Shown here: in pieces, positions 38,901 through 46,345 of the stretch
How the letters are laid out: each line of letters begins with the position of its first letter
How positions within the stretch are numbered: position 1 is the first letter of the stretch
Program-made: the position numbers and the translations under genes
Source: Candidatus Aminicenantota bacterium
Lineage (GTDB): Bacteria > Acidobacteriota > Aminicenantia > Aminicenantales > Aminicenantaceae
Reading direction: 5' to 3'
NCBI GenBank assembly: GCA_014727835.1
Contig: WJMT01000093.1
Location: forward strand, 1 to 58,399
DNA length: 58,399 nt
Notes under the pieces: generated by a model
The model's database searches: none
What the model saw: only the letters and a program-made list of their open reading frames with translations
Told to the model about the DNA's origin: nothing

Positions 38901-39076
38901 GAGGAGTGAAATCCTATGGAAAAGGGAGGCTTGCTTTTTTCGCTGAGGCAGCTATGTTCACAGCCCAGGTCTTTGATAACGGAAATGTGAAAGCAGGCAT
39001 GAATCATCCCAATGGAAGGGACAATGCCCGTCTGCTCCTCAATATTTTTCATTGGTTTTCAGGTCTTCTAGAGTGA
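35936..39076 (+). CDS. DPP4-like S9 peptidase with extra C-terminal domain
   Basis: The 1046-residue protein starts with a signal peptide (MKKILNCILCLFLCVAFVRA). Residues 60-480 are the DPP4 N-terminal propeller (DWVYEEEF is the double-Glu motif that binds the substrate N-terminus). Residues 490-745 are the alpha/beta hydrolase with Ser615 (GWSGGG; usual GWSYGG), Asp690 (GTGDDNCH) and His722 (NRSHGI). About 280 further residues (765-1046) form a separate domain (VVLIDEAHNNFHTA, GGCLFVITDHMPDP) resembling a glutamine-amidotransferase-like or DUF4350-like fold. This is not part of ordinary DPP4. The enzyme should release Xaa-Pro/Ala dipeptides outside the cytoplasm. AAGGAG precedes the ATG. Confidence 0.92.
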   Translation: MKKILNCILCLFLCVAFVRAEAQKDQASSLLTLDRIFSSDEFSTNRFGPARWLKHKSGYTTLEKSEDLEKGRDIVCYDPESGERQVLVSAQQLIHPESSTPLEINDYHWSKDGKKLLVFTNSQRVWRRNTRGDYWVLDLNSGSLHQIGGSAEPSSLMFAKFSPDGQKVGYVYQNNIYVEDLFDHQIIQITKDGSETIINGTFDWVYEEEFSLRDGFRWSPDSARIAFWQLDTKGVGEFTLVNYTDGLYPKLKTFQYPKVGTINSACRVGVMNSQGGRPVWLKVPGDPRSNYIARMQWAANSEEVILQHLNRLQNTLELMLGNAETGDVRTILKETDKAWVEVVNDLHWINNGKEFIWASEKDGWNHLYVVSREGEKPELITKGEFDVIDVMGLDIKNGWVYYIASPDDPAQRFLFRSPLDGKGPAERITPKGVGGSHSYQMSPCGQWAIHTFSAFGIPPIVDLVRLPEHGTIRILEANSKLHARVKALQRQPVEFFQIDIGEAILDAYCMKPVDFDPGKQYPLLFYIYGEPAGSTVRDSWGGSNYLWHILLNQKGYLVMSVDNRGTKVPKGRAWRKSIYRQIGILASKDQAAACKRIMQQRLYVDPDRIGIWGWSGGGSMSLNMIFRYPDLYRTAMAIATVSNQRFYDTIYQERYMGLPEDNPQGYTQGSPVTHAQKLKGNLLLVHGTGDDNCHYQSAEALINELIRHNKMFSFMSYPNRSHGIHEGENTRRHLYETLTRFLYQNLPPGETDSPQQTASTVEPPRTADRSFQYEIKRPAYPFGQGPVVLIDEAHNNFHTAVSTYWPFAKLLEQDGYVVKRGKSKIDEGYLSSDVIYVIADAQPPAQKGDPPAFSYEEIRILNQWVQKGGCLFVITDHMPDPEAVKDLALSFGIEVNNGYVLSGLPPGRREPIVFERDKGTLADHILSTGRNSDEKVRQVATFTGSAFRVPDGFDPILVFEKGYLSWMPKEYYQFHPDTPHIDVSGWYQGGVKSYGKGRLAFFAEAAMFTAQVFDNGNVKAGMNHPNGRDNARLLLNIFHWFSGLLE

Positions 39077-39090
39077 GGGTGAAAAAAAGA

Positions 39091-39378
39091 TTGACAGATT
39101 AATCAATATATGGTACTAGGGGAAAGAGAGGCCCCATATATCGTGTTAAGGGGTGTGACTTTTTCTCTTTTCTCTAAAGATATAGGGAGGAGGGCCCTGA
39201 GAGGAATCCTCGTTGAGATTCTATGGAATGCCTTGGAAAGGCCCTCCCCAATGGTCGGGAATCATTTAAATCGCTTTTATGATGTCATGAGAACAGTTCC
39301 GGGTCAATCATCTAAGCAGAGGATTTAGGGGGTGAAATTAACCACCCCTTTCTCACCCCCTCCGATGATGAGTCCTCT
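39091..39378 (+). ncRNA. Candidate structured RNA in the DPP4-tRNA-Glu gap
   Basis: In this part of a 564-nt gap no ORF is convincing, but nested stems are dense. ATATATGG (39106-39113) pairs with CCATATAT (39134-39141). GGAGGGCC (39189-39196) pairs with GGCCCTCC (39240-39247), and this stem encloses two small hairpins (GAGG-aat-CCTC at 39201-39211; ATTC-tatg-GAAT at 39218-39229). GGGGGTGA (39328-39335) pairs with TCACCCCC (39353-39360), enclosed by AGAGGA (39318-39323) and TCCTCT (39373-39378). TTGACA (39091-39096), 17 nt and TACTAG with an upstream TG form a promoter. No known RNA family (RNase P, 6S, SRP, tmRNA) was recognised. Confidence 0.4.
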
Positions 39379-39394
39379 AAACAATCATAATTTC

Positions 39395-39600
39395 CCTAAG
39401 ATAATTCACGAGCCAAGATTATTGCTGATGCAGTGTGATTGGCTTGCCTGCAAGGTCAGATATGTATGCATACAGAAAAATTTATAATATGACTGAAGTT
39501 AGAGTTATGTTCTTAGTTCATGATAATGACAGACAGTATTGATCATGTAAAATATGTGTGAAAGTGCATACATATTTTATGAATAGTCTAGGAAATTGAC
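39395..39600 (-). repeat. Dispersed repeat family A, copy 3 (reverse)
   Basis: The reverse complement aligns with 17061-17328: it opens GTCAATTTCC and has CTATTCATAAAATATGTATG. It also has CTGACCTTGCAGGCAAGCC, CACTGCATC and GGCTCGTGAATTATCTTAGG. Paired arms ATATGTATGCA (39460-39470) and TGCATACATAT (39565-39575) are perfect. It lacks the central block with GCTTTGTTACAGG found in copies 1 and 2. Nothing else is seen between it and tRNA-Glu. Confidence 0.65.
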
Positions 39601-39640
39601 ATGTGCAGGTAAATCTGCTATTTTTTGATTCCTGTTGGGT

Positions 39641-39716
39641 GGCGCTATCGTCTAGGGGACTAGGACGGGTGGTTCTCAGCCATCAAACCGGGGTTCGAAT
39701 CCCCGTAGCGCTACCA
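39641..39716 (+). tRNA. tRNA-Glu (CUC)
   Basis: The cloverleaf has acceptor GGCGCTA/TAGCGCT (first pair G-U), D-arm TCGTCTAGGGGACTAGGAC, anticodon loop TTCTCAG (CUC) and T-arm CGGGGTTCGAATCCCCG. After discriminator A at 39713 the genome reads CCA (39714-39716), unlike the other three tRNAs here. This may be chance or a true encoded CCA. Confidence 0.94.
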
Positions 39717-39866
39717 GCCTTTTTTCTCATTTTTTTTGAAGTCGATTCCTCAGGGATCCAGATTCCACACATCTTGGATCAAGGTTCTAGTTTATTTTTT
39801 GTATGTGAGCGTATATAATTTTTCGTCATAGGGATTTCAATAGAACATCATTTAAAGGAGCGAATA

Positions 39867-42236
39867 TTGAATCAAAAGAAGTCAAATCTCTGGAAAAAAA
39901 TCAAAAATTGGATTTCAAGGAACTGGGAAAAAACCAAACCAGACTCGGAAGTGAGAAAAGGCGCTGCCCTAGCTCTGGTTGTGCTGATCACTGTTGTGGC
40001 CGTGATCAATGGATTTTTTCTCCGTCCCGGACTTCCGGGTCTCTTGAGTCCTTTAGCAGGCACTCTTTTCTTTTTGATCGCGGCGGCGTTTATGGCCTTA
40101 TTGATCGCTCTTTTGATCAAAGTGCTTTTTGTGATTCCGCGGTTTATCACCCTCACAGGGATGGCAGTGTTGATTGTTTTCATCTATTACATGTCAGAGT
40201 ATCCGTTTGACCAGAGTCTTCTTATAGGGATTATTTTGGGCTTGAGTTGGGCTCTGATGGGAGGGGCTTTAGTTCAGATCTTCAAGAAAAAGTTCAGCCA
40301 GCATTCAGTGATTAAAAAGATATTTGTTATCACGGCTCTTCTGGTGACTGTGGGATTGAATGTTTACGTGGTTTTCTGGCTGAGTGATTATGGGAGCCGA
40401 GACCACTTGTTTGAAGATCAAGGGCTGACTTCTGAGGTCAAATCTTTGGAGATGCCCGATCCTTCCTTGTCCGGTCCCTATGATGTCCGGTATGTGACCT
40501 ATGGCAGCGGTGAGGACCAGAAAAGGCCTGAATTCGGAAAACAGGTGGATATCAAGACCGAGCCCGTGGATGCCTCGGACTTTGTCAAAGGAAGCAAGGG
40601 CTGGCGGATGAAGCTCAGACACTGGTTTTGGGGATTTGACTTTGAGAAATTCCCTAGAAACGGACGGGTCTGGTATCCCTCAGGAGAGGGCCCTTTTCCT
40701 TTGGTCCTGTGTGTTCATGGGAATCACAATATGGCCGATTATTCAGATCCGGGTTATGCTTATTTAGGGGAACATCTGGCGAGCCGAGGATTTATTTTTG
40801 TATCTGTGGATGAAAATTTTTTCAACGGGCATTTTTTTGGTTCCTTAAAAACTGAAAATGACGGCCGGGGCTGGATGCTTCTCCAGCACCTGAAGTTGTG
40901 GCGGGAGTGGAGTCAAAATCAAGAAAACATGTTCCATTTCCTTGTGGACATGGACCGGATCGGATTGATCGGTCACTCAAGGGGAGGGGAAGCGGCTGCC
41001 ATAGCCGGCTCTTTCAACCGGCTATCCCATTATCCGGATGATGCCACCATAAAGTTTGATTTTGATTTCAATATCCGGGCCATCATTGCCATTGCTCCCA
41101 GTGACGGCCAGTACAAGCCGGCCGGACAACCCACTCCTTTGAAAAACGTCAGTTATCTCACTGTACAGGGGGCCCATGATGCAGATGTCTCCTCTTTTGC
41201 CGGGGCCCGTCAGTACAACCGGGTTGAATTCACAGATAACAATTATTGGTTCAAAACTTATCTGTATTCATACCGTTCCAATCACGGGCAGTTCAATACA
41301 GTCTGGGGAAACAATGACTGGGGAATGCCCGGTGGATTGATCCTGAACCGAAAAGCGCTTCTTGAGGGGGAAAAACAGAGGCAGATCGCGCTTGTTTATT
41401 TCACTGCGTTTCTGGAAGTCCGTTTGCAGGACAAAAAAGGATACATTCCCATGTTCCGGGATCATCGATACGCCAGGGATTGGCTTCCTGAAGATATCTA
41501 CATCAACCGTTTTGAGGATTCGCTTTTCCGACCCATTGTGCATTTTGAAGAAGATGTGGAGGTCACCACAGGATCTTTGAAAGGCAGCCGAATCAGGGGA
41601 CAAAATCTGGCTGTATGGAGAGAGAAAGACCTTGGATTCCGGAGAAGAGGAACCAAAAACAACAATGTGGCCTATGTGGGCTGGAGAAGCGGGGAACAGG
41701 TTCCTGTCTATTCCATAGAGCTCACTGAAGACAACCGCAAGGACTTGAAAGTAGATGACGATTCTTTATTGGTCTTTTCTCTGGCACCTGCGGATGAGAA
41801 GCCGCCTGAACCAGAAAAAGGGGAGCAAGATGACAACAAGAACCAAGAAAAACCTGACAAAAAGGGAAAAAAGAAAGACCAGAAGAATAAGAAAAAAGGG
41901 GACCAAGATCAGACAGAAGAGCCCCTTGATATCAGCATCGAACTGATTGATTCTCAAGGACATTCGGCTCAATTGGTGCTTTCTGAGTTCCAAAATATTC
42001 CGCCTGTTTTGAAGTCTCAATTCACCAAGATAAAGGATGAAAGCGATATCTATGGAAAGGCATATGAACCCACTCTTCAAATTTTTGAGATCCCTTTGTC
42101 TCAGTTTTCAGAAGCGTTTCCAGAATTTGATCCTGTTTTTTTAAAGGGAATTCATTTTGTTTTTGATCAGAGCCAAGAAGGAGTGATCATTCTGGACCGT
42201 ATCGGAATCGGGGGCCGGAACCTTGACATCAGATAG
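39867..42236 (+). CDS. Membrane-anchored alpha/beta hydrolase
   Basis: The 789-residue protein starts at TTG with AAGGAG 6 nt upstream. Residues 30-180 contain four hydrophobic segments (for example LVVLITVVAVINGFFL, LIGIILGLSWALMG, VITALLVTVGLNVYVVFWL), which place the rest outside the membrane. An alpha/beta hydrolase domain (about 260-510) has the oxyanion motif VLCVHGNH. Its nucleophile is Ser371 (GHSRGG), a likely acid Asp lies in GAHDADVSSF, and His in YRSNHGQFN. A Lys/Glu/Asp-rich linker (about 630-690) leads to a C-terminal beta-rich domain (LDISIELIDSQGHSAQLVLS). Esterase, lipase or peptidase activity is possible; the family is not pinned down. Confidence 0.82.
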   Translation: MNQKKSNLWKKIKNWISRNWEKTKPDSEVRKGAALALVVLITVVAVINGFFLRPGLPGLLSPLAGTLFFLIAAAFMALLIALLIKVLFVIPRFITLTGMAVLIVFIYYMSEYPFDQSLLIGIILGLSWALMGGALVQIFKKKFSQHSVIKKIFVITALLVTVGLNVYVVFWLSDYGSRDHLFEDQGLTSEVKSLEMPDPSLSGPYDVRYVTYGSGEDQKRPEFGKQVDIKTEPVDASDFVKGSKGWRMKLRHWFWGFDFEKFPRNGRVWYPSGEGPFPLVLCVHGNHNMADYSDPGYAYLGEHLASRGFIFVSVDENFFNGHFFGSLKTENDGRGWMLLQHLKLWREWSQNQENMFHFLVDMDRIGLIGHSRGGEAAAIAGSFNRLSHYPDDATIKFDFDFNIRAIIAIAPSDGQYKPAGQPTPLKNVSYLTVQGAHDADVSSFAGARQYNRVEFTDNNYWFKTYLYSYRSNHGQFNTVWGNNDWGMPGGLILNRKALLEGEKQRQIALVYFTAFLEVRLQDKKGYIPMFRDHRYARDWLPEDIYINRFEDSLFRPIVHFEEDVEVTTGSLKGSRIRGQNLAVWREKDLGFRRRGTKNNNVAYVGWRSGEQVPVYSIELTEDNRKDLKVDDDSLLVFSLAPADEKPPEPEKGEQDDNKNQEKPDKKGKKKDQKNKKKGDQDQTEEPLDISIELIDSQGHSAQLVLSEFQNIPPVLKSQFTKIKDESDIYGKAYEPTLQIFEIPLSQFSEAFPEFDPVFLKGIHFVFDQSQEGVIILDRIGIGGRNLDIR

Positions 42237-42299
42237 AGGATTAGCTATCTTGATGAAGCTTTAAAATATAAACTAATTATTAAGGAACCGACATTTTTT

Positions 42300-42318
42300 T
42301 ATGAATAAGTCAGGTTAA
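42300..42318 (+). repeat. Solitary family-A end motif before the FTCD gene
   Basis: TATGAATAAGTCAGGTTAA matches the end motif of family-A repeats. It lies 12 nt before the Shine-Dalgarno of the formiminotransferase gene. Confidence 0.35.
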
Positions 42319-42341
42319 TTCCTGTTGAAAAGGAGAAGCTG

Positions 42342-44171
42342 ATGGAAGAAAAGATCATTGAATGTGTCCCTAATTTTTCAGAAGGCCGTGATCAAAATGT
42401 GATCAAAGAAATCACAGATGAGATTGAAAAAGTGGAAGGCACCAAGCTTCTGGATGTGGACCCCGGACCTGATATGAACCGGGTGGTGGTCACATTTATC
42501 GGAGGCCCTGAAGCAGTGCAGGAAGCTGCGTTCAATTCCATCAAAAAAGCAGCGGAGTTGATTGATATGTCCACCCATCATGGTTCCCATCCCCGGATGG
42601 GTGCCACAGATGTGTGTCCGTTTGTTCCGGTTAACGGGGTGACTGAAGAAGAATGCATTGAGATCTCCCGTAAAGTAGCCCAGAGAGTGGGCGAGGAGCT
42701 TCAAATCCCAGTCTTTCTTTATGAAAAATCAGCCACCACTCCGGAAAGACAAAATCTGGCTTTTATCAGACAGGGCGAGTACGAGGCACTTCCCGATAAA
42801 TTGGAAAAACCGGAATGGAAGCCGGATTTTGGGCCGGCTGAATTCAACGCCAAAGCCGGAGCCACGGTGATCGGAGTGAGGGAATTTCTCATTGCCTACA
42901 ACATCAATTTGAATACCAGGGAAGCCAAATACGCCACAGACATTGCGTTTGAGCTGAGAGAAAAGGGACGGTCTGCCCGCAGAGGGAATATTGATCCGGT
43001 CTATCTGTGGGGGGAAAAGATCATCCGATATCAAAAAGATCACTTTCCTTGCGGCAACTGTGATTTTATCGGCAAATCCATTGATGAAACCACAGAGCAC
43101 TGTGAAAAAGAGCATGACTATGACCTGCTCAAATTGTTGAAGCTTCATGATATGGACCCTCAGAAACTAGAGGGGAGACCGGTCAAAAAGCCGGGAAAAT
43201 TCAAACACTGCAAATCCATCGGATGGCTGGTGCCAGAGTATGACAGAGCCCAGATCTCCATCAATCTGACGGATTATAAAGTCACTTCCATGCATGATGT
43301 GCTGGAAGAAGCCCGGGGATTAGCCATGAAAAGGGGCCTAGTGGTCACAGGAAGTGAAATCGTGGGAATGGTTCCGTTTCAGGCTCTTCTTAAAAGCGGA
43401 AAATACTATTTGGAAAAACAGGGCCGTTCCAAGGGAATTCCGGTCAAAGATATCATTGCCACAGCAGTCCAGTCTTTAGGGCTGACCGATGCCGCAGAAT
43501 TCAACATAGAGGAGAGGGTGTTGGGGCTCCCCAAAAATCCACAGGATGCCCTGGTAGAGATGAAAGTGACGGACTTTGCAGATGAGGTCTCCCGGGAATC
43601 TCCGGCACCAGGAGGGGGCTCGATTGCTGCACTGTCAGGGGCTTTGGGAGCTTCTCTGGGTTCTATGGTCAGCAATCTCACCGCCAATGTCAGGGGAAGC
43701 CAGGATGTGGATGAGGTGCTGAATGAAGCCGCAGAAAAGTGTCAGGACATCAAGAACCAGTTGGTCAAAGCTGTAGACGAAGACACGCAGGCCTTCAATG
43801 CTTTTATGGAAGCGCGCCGTCTTCCATCTAAAACAGAGAAGCAGAATAAGGAGCGAGAAAAAGCCATGCAGGACGGCCTTAAAAAAGCGGTCTCAGTGCC
43901 TCTGAACACGGCCCAACTGTGTCTCCGAGCCATTGAAGCGGCTCACACTGTTGCTGAGAACGGAAATCCCAACTCAGTGACTGATGTGGGTGTGGGCGCA
44001 CAAGTGGCTTTTGCCGGAGTTCAAGGCGGGATTTACAATGTGCTCGTTAATCTCAAGGACATCAAAGATGCAGATTACTGTGACCGGATGAGAAAAAAAT
44101 GTGAAACTCTGGAAAAAGAAGCTCAAGAGGCGCTTAAGTCTGTGGTTGAATTGGTCAAATCAAAATTATAG
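42342..44171 (+). CDS. Bifunctional glutamate formiminotransferase/formimino-THF cyclodeaminase
   Basis: The 609-residue protein has the formiminotransferase domain at 1-330 (IIECVPNFSEGRD, THHGSHPRMGATDVCPFVPV) and the cyclodeaminase domain at about 400-609 (EVSRESPAPGGGSIAALSGA). Together they move the formimino group from formiminoglutamate to tetrahydrofolate and release ammonia, in histidine or purine breakdown. Between about 230 and 265 an insertion reads C237-x2-C240-x12-H253-x4-H258, the spacing of a C2H2 zinc finger. AGGAG lies 6 nt before the ATG. No histidine-degradation genes are adjacent. Confidence 0.93.
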   Translation: MEEKIIECVPNFSEGRDQNVIKEITDEIEKVEGTKLLDVDPGPDMNRVVVTFIGGPEAVQEAAFNSIKKAAELIDMSTHHGSHPRMGATDVCPFVPVNGVTEEECIEISRKVAQRVGEELQIPVFLYEKSATTPERQNLAFIRQGEYEALPDKLEKPEWKPDFGPAEFNAKAGATVIGVREFLIAYNINLNTREAKYATDIAFELREKGRSARRGNIDPVYLWGEKIIRYQKDHFPCGNCDFIGKSIDETTEHCEKEHDYDLLKLLKLHDMDPQKLEGRPVKKPGKFKHCKSIGWLVPEYDRAQISINLTDYKVTSMHDVLEEARGLAMKRGLVVTGSEIVGMVPFQALLKSGKYYLEKQGRSKGIPVKDIIATAVQSLGLTDAAEFNIEERVLGLPKNPQDALVEMKVTDFADEVSRESPAPGGGSIAALSGALGASLGSMVSNLTANVRGSQDVDEVLNEAAEKCQDIKNQLVKAVDEDTQAFNAFMEARRLPSKTEKQNKEREKAMQDGLKKAVSVPLNTAQLCLRAIEAAHTVAENGNPNSVTDVGVGAQVAFAGVQGGIYNVLVNLKDIKDADYCDRMRKKCETLEKEAQEALKSVVELVKSKL

Positions 44172-44224
44172 AAATCTTCAATATCGCTTAAGTCATATCT
44201 CTCGGTTGTTTCAAATAAGTGCTT

Positions 44225-45586
44225 TTAGAGAATTTCTTTGTTTCTATACTTTTGTTCTGTTTTATCCTGAAGATTCCGGAGTTTTTTGGAGATTTTGACC
44301 GGATATAGGGGTTTGTCTTTGTGAATGGATTTGTATTTGTCATCAAGATGAGAAAACGCCTCTTTAAAACAGGCCCGCATATCTGAAAGGGGAGGAGATT
44401 CATAAATGATTTGTCCCTCAGATACGACCGGCACTAAGAGAGGGGATCCTCCTGTGAGCTGTTCGTCGCGAAGAGTGATGACATCATGGTCATAAAATCC
44501 ATCATCTGAGGAGAATCGGAACACCTGTTTATCTGAAGTGAGAGAGACTTTTCCAGTGCTCAATTTGATGACCGGCTCACCGTTGTACTTCACGATTTTG
44601 TAAGCCATGTCCAGATAAGGAGCATCTGCAGAGACCCCCATTTTGGTTCCCACTCCAAAGGAATCGATCTTGGCATTCTGGGAGAGGACTTTTTGGATCT
44701 TGTGTTCATCAAATCCACCGCTGGCAAAGATCATGGCGTCCTTCAGACCGTGTTCATCCAGGATGCGCCGGGCCTTTTGGCTTAATTCTGTCATGTTTCC
44801 GCTGTCCAACCGGATTCCTTTGAGCTGTTCACCGTGCTCAGCCATTTCTTCTCCTACCTGGGCAGCTTTAATGGTCCCGGACATTGAATTGTAAGTGTCC
44901 ACCAGGAGGATGGAGTTTTCAGGAAAGGTTTGGGAAAAAGCCTGAAAAGCCTCCTTTTCCTTTTTAAAACTGGAAACAAAGGAATGCGCCATGGTCCCGT
45001 AGATAGGAATTCCGTACTGTTTGCCAGCCAGGACATTGCTGGTGCCGATAAAACCGGTCATATAACTGGCTCTGGCCACTTTCATGGCCGCATCGATTCC
45101 TTGGCAGCGTCTAAAGGAAAAATCCACCAGTTTCTTATCCCCGGCTGCATGGACACACCGGGCTGCTTTGGTGGCGATCATGGATTGAAAGTTGATAGTG
45201 TTGATCAGAAACGTCTCAATGATCTGAGCTTGAATCAAAGGAGCTGTGACCTCCAGGATTGGCTCATCCTCAAAGAAAACAGTACCTTCAGGTACGGCAT
45301 GCACATCCCCCTGAAACTTGAAATGTTCCAGAAATGACAAAAACTCAGATTTGAAAAAACCGGTGCTTCTCAGATACTCGAGGTCCTCATCAGTGAATTT
45401 CAGGTTTTTCAGGTATTTCAGCACATCTGCCAATCCGCAGGAGACGAAGTAGCGACGTTTATCCGGATAATGGCGAACAAACAGGCTGAAAACCGCTTCT
45501 TGGTTCATTCCGTGTTCCCAGTAAGAAGCGGCCATGGTCAGTTCATACAAGTCAGTCAAAAGAGCCGGATTTTTGATTGGATTCAT
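44225..45586 (-). CDS. pncB: Nicotinate phosphoribosyltransferase
   Basis: The 453-residue protein begins LLTDLYELTMAASYWEHGMN, typical of NaPRTase. It contains the conserved active-site stretch DFSFRRCQGIDAAMKVARAS, GTMAHSFVSSF, and the phosphate loop segment with SGGFDEHKIQ. It joins nicotinate to PRPP to form NaMN in NAD salvage. It lies 15 nt after the nicotinamidase-like gene, so nicotinamide can be turned into NaMN by one operon. No Shine-Dalgarno is obvious before its ATG, consistent with coupling to the upstream gene. Confidence 0.93.
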   Translation of the reverse strand: MNPIKNPALLTDLYELTMAASYWEHGMNQEAVFSLFVRHYPDKRRYFVSCGLADVLKYLKNLKFTDEDLEYLRSTGFFKSEFLSFLEHFKFQGDVHAVPEGTVFFEDEPILEVTAPLIQAQIIETFLINTINFQSMIATKAARCVHAAGDKKLVDFSFRRCQGIDAAMKVARASYMTGFIGTSNVLAGKQYGIPIYGTMAHSFVSSFKKEKEAFQAFSQTFPENSILLVDTYNSMSGTIKAAQVGEEMAEHGEQLKGIRLDSGNMTELSQKARRILDEHGLKDAMIFASGGFDEHKIQKVLSQNAKIDSFGVGTKMGVSADAPYLDMAYKIVKYNGEPVIKLSTGKVSLTSDKQVFRFSSDDGFYDHDVITLRDEQLTGGSPLLVPVVSEGQIIYESPPLSDMRACFKEAFSHLDDKYKSIHKDKPLYPVKISKKLRNLQDKTEQKYRNKEIL

Positions 45587-45601
45587 TGGATTAGCTTTGA
45601 A

Positions 45602-46225
45602 TCACTCGAACACCACACCCTCAGTGGATTTCAACACAATCCCGGAATAAAGATTGGAGACCTGGCTTAAGGTAAGGGCCTGGTCAAATTCCGAGAGAGC
45701 AGAGATCCCGTCTGCGGGAATGATCACTTGATACCACCTGAGTCCAGCAGAACCGGCTGTGTGAAGAACACAAATGTTGGAGACCGTACCCACAATGACC
45801 ACATTTTCAACCTTCCATATATGACTGAGATAATGTTCCAGCCAGGTTCCGTAAAACCCATCATACCGCAGTTTTCGACACACCACATCATTGTTTTGGG
45901 GCTTGAGTTCCGGAATGATTTCCCACCCCCATGTGTTTTCGACACAGTGCTTGGCCCATATGTCAAATTCCGGATCATCTTCTCTCATGGTGTCCTGGGT
46001 GTAGGCCACAGGGACTTGTGCCTTTCTTGCGGAATGGAGGAGCTTTTTGATCCGGGGAATGGTGTCTTTGGCTGCAGGGACTTTCAGATTTCCTTTGTCT
46101 TTGACAAAATCATTCTGCATATCCACGATGATGAGAGCTGTGTTTTGCGAAGGCAGAGTGACATTGTCTTTATAGGAAATATCAGGGACGTCCACTTTTT
46201 TATTGGGGATAAACGGAAAACTCAT
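45602..46225 (-). CDS. Isochorismatase-family amidase, probably nicotinamidase
   Basis: The 207-residue protein has the isochorismatase-hydrolase triad: Asp35 in LIIVDMQNDFV, Lys near 115 in VCRKLRYDGF and Cys near 154 in SNICVLHTAG. Nicotinamidases also need metal ligands near residue 80-90, which are not clear here. Nicotinamidase is therefore inferred mainly from the adjacent pncB (15 nt). AAGGAG lies 8 nt before the ATG. Confidence 0.82.
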   Translation of the reverse strand: MSFPFIPNKKVDVPDISYKDNVTLPSQNTALIIVDMQNDFVKDKGNLKVPAAKDTIPRIKKLLHSARKAQVPVAYTQDTMREDDPEFDIWAKHCVENTWGWEIIPELKPQNNDVVCRKLRYDGFYGTWLEHYLSHIWKVENVVIVGTVSNICVLHTAGSAGLRWYQVIIPADGISALSEFDQALTLSQVSNLYSGIVLKSTEGVVFE

Positions 46226-46345
46226 GGGTGGTCTCCTTTATTTTTTATTATAATATCAATTGCTCTTTGATTCTACTTTTCTGTGATTCCACGAATGCAA
46301 TCCCTCCTCCTGAAAATGAACAAGCTGTTTGATGGGTGCAGTAGT

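Noticed and set aside
39110-39328. 72-codon ORF in the DPP4-tRNA-Glu gap
   Set aside because: It has no Shine-Dalgarno and no recognisable protein features, and it lies across several strong stems. It is better read as non-coding.
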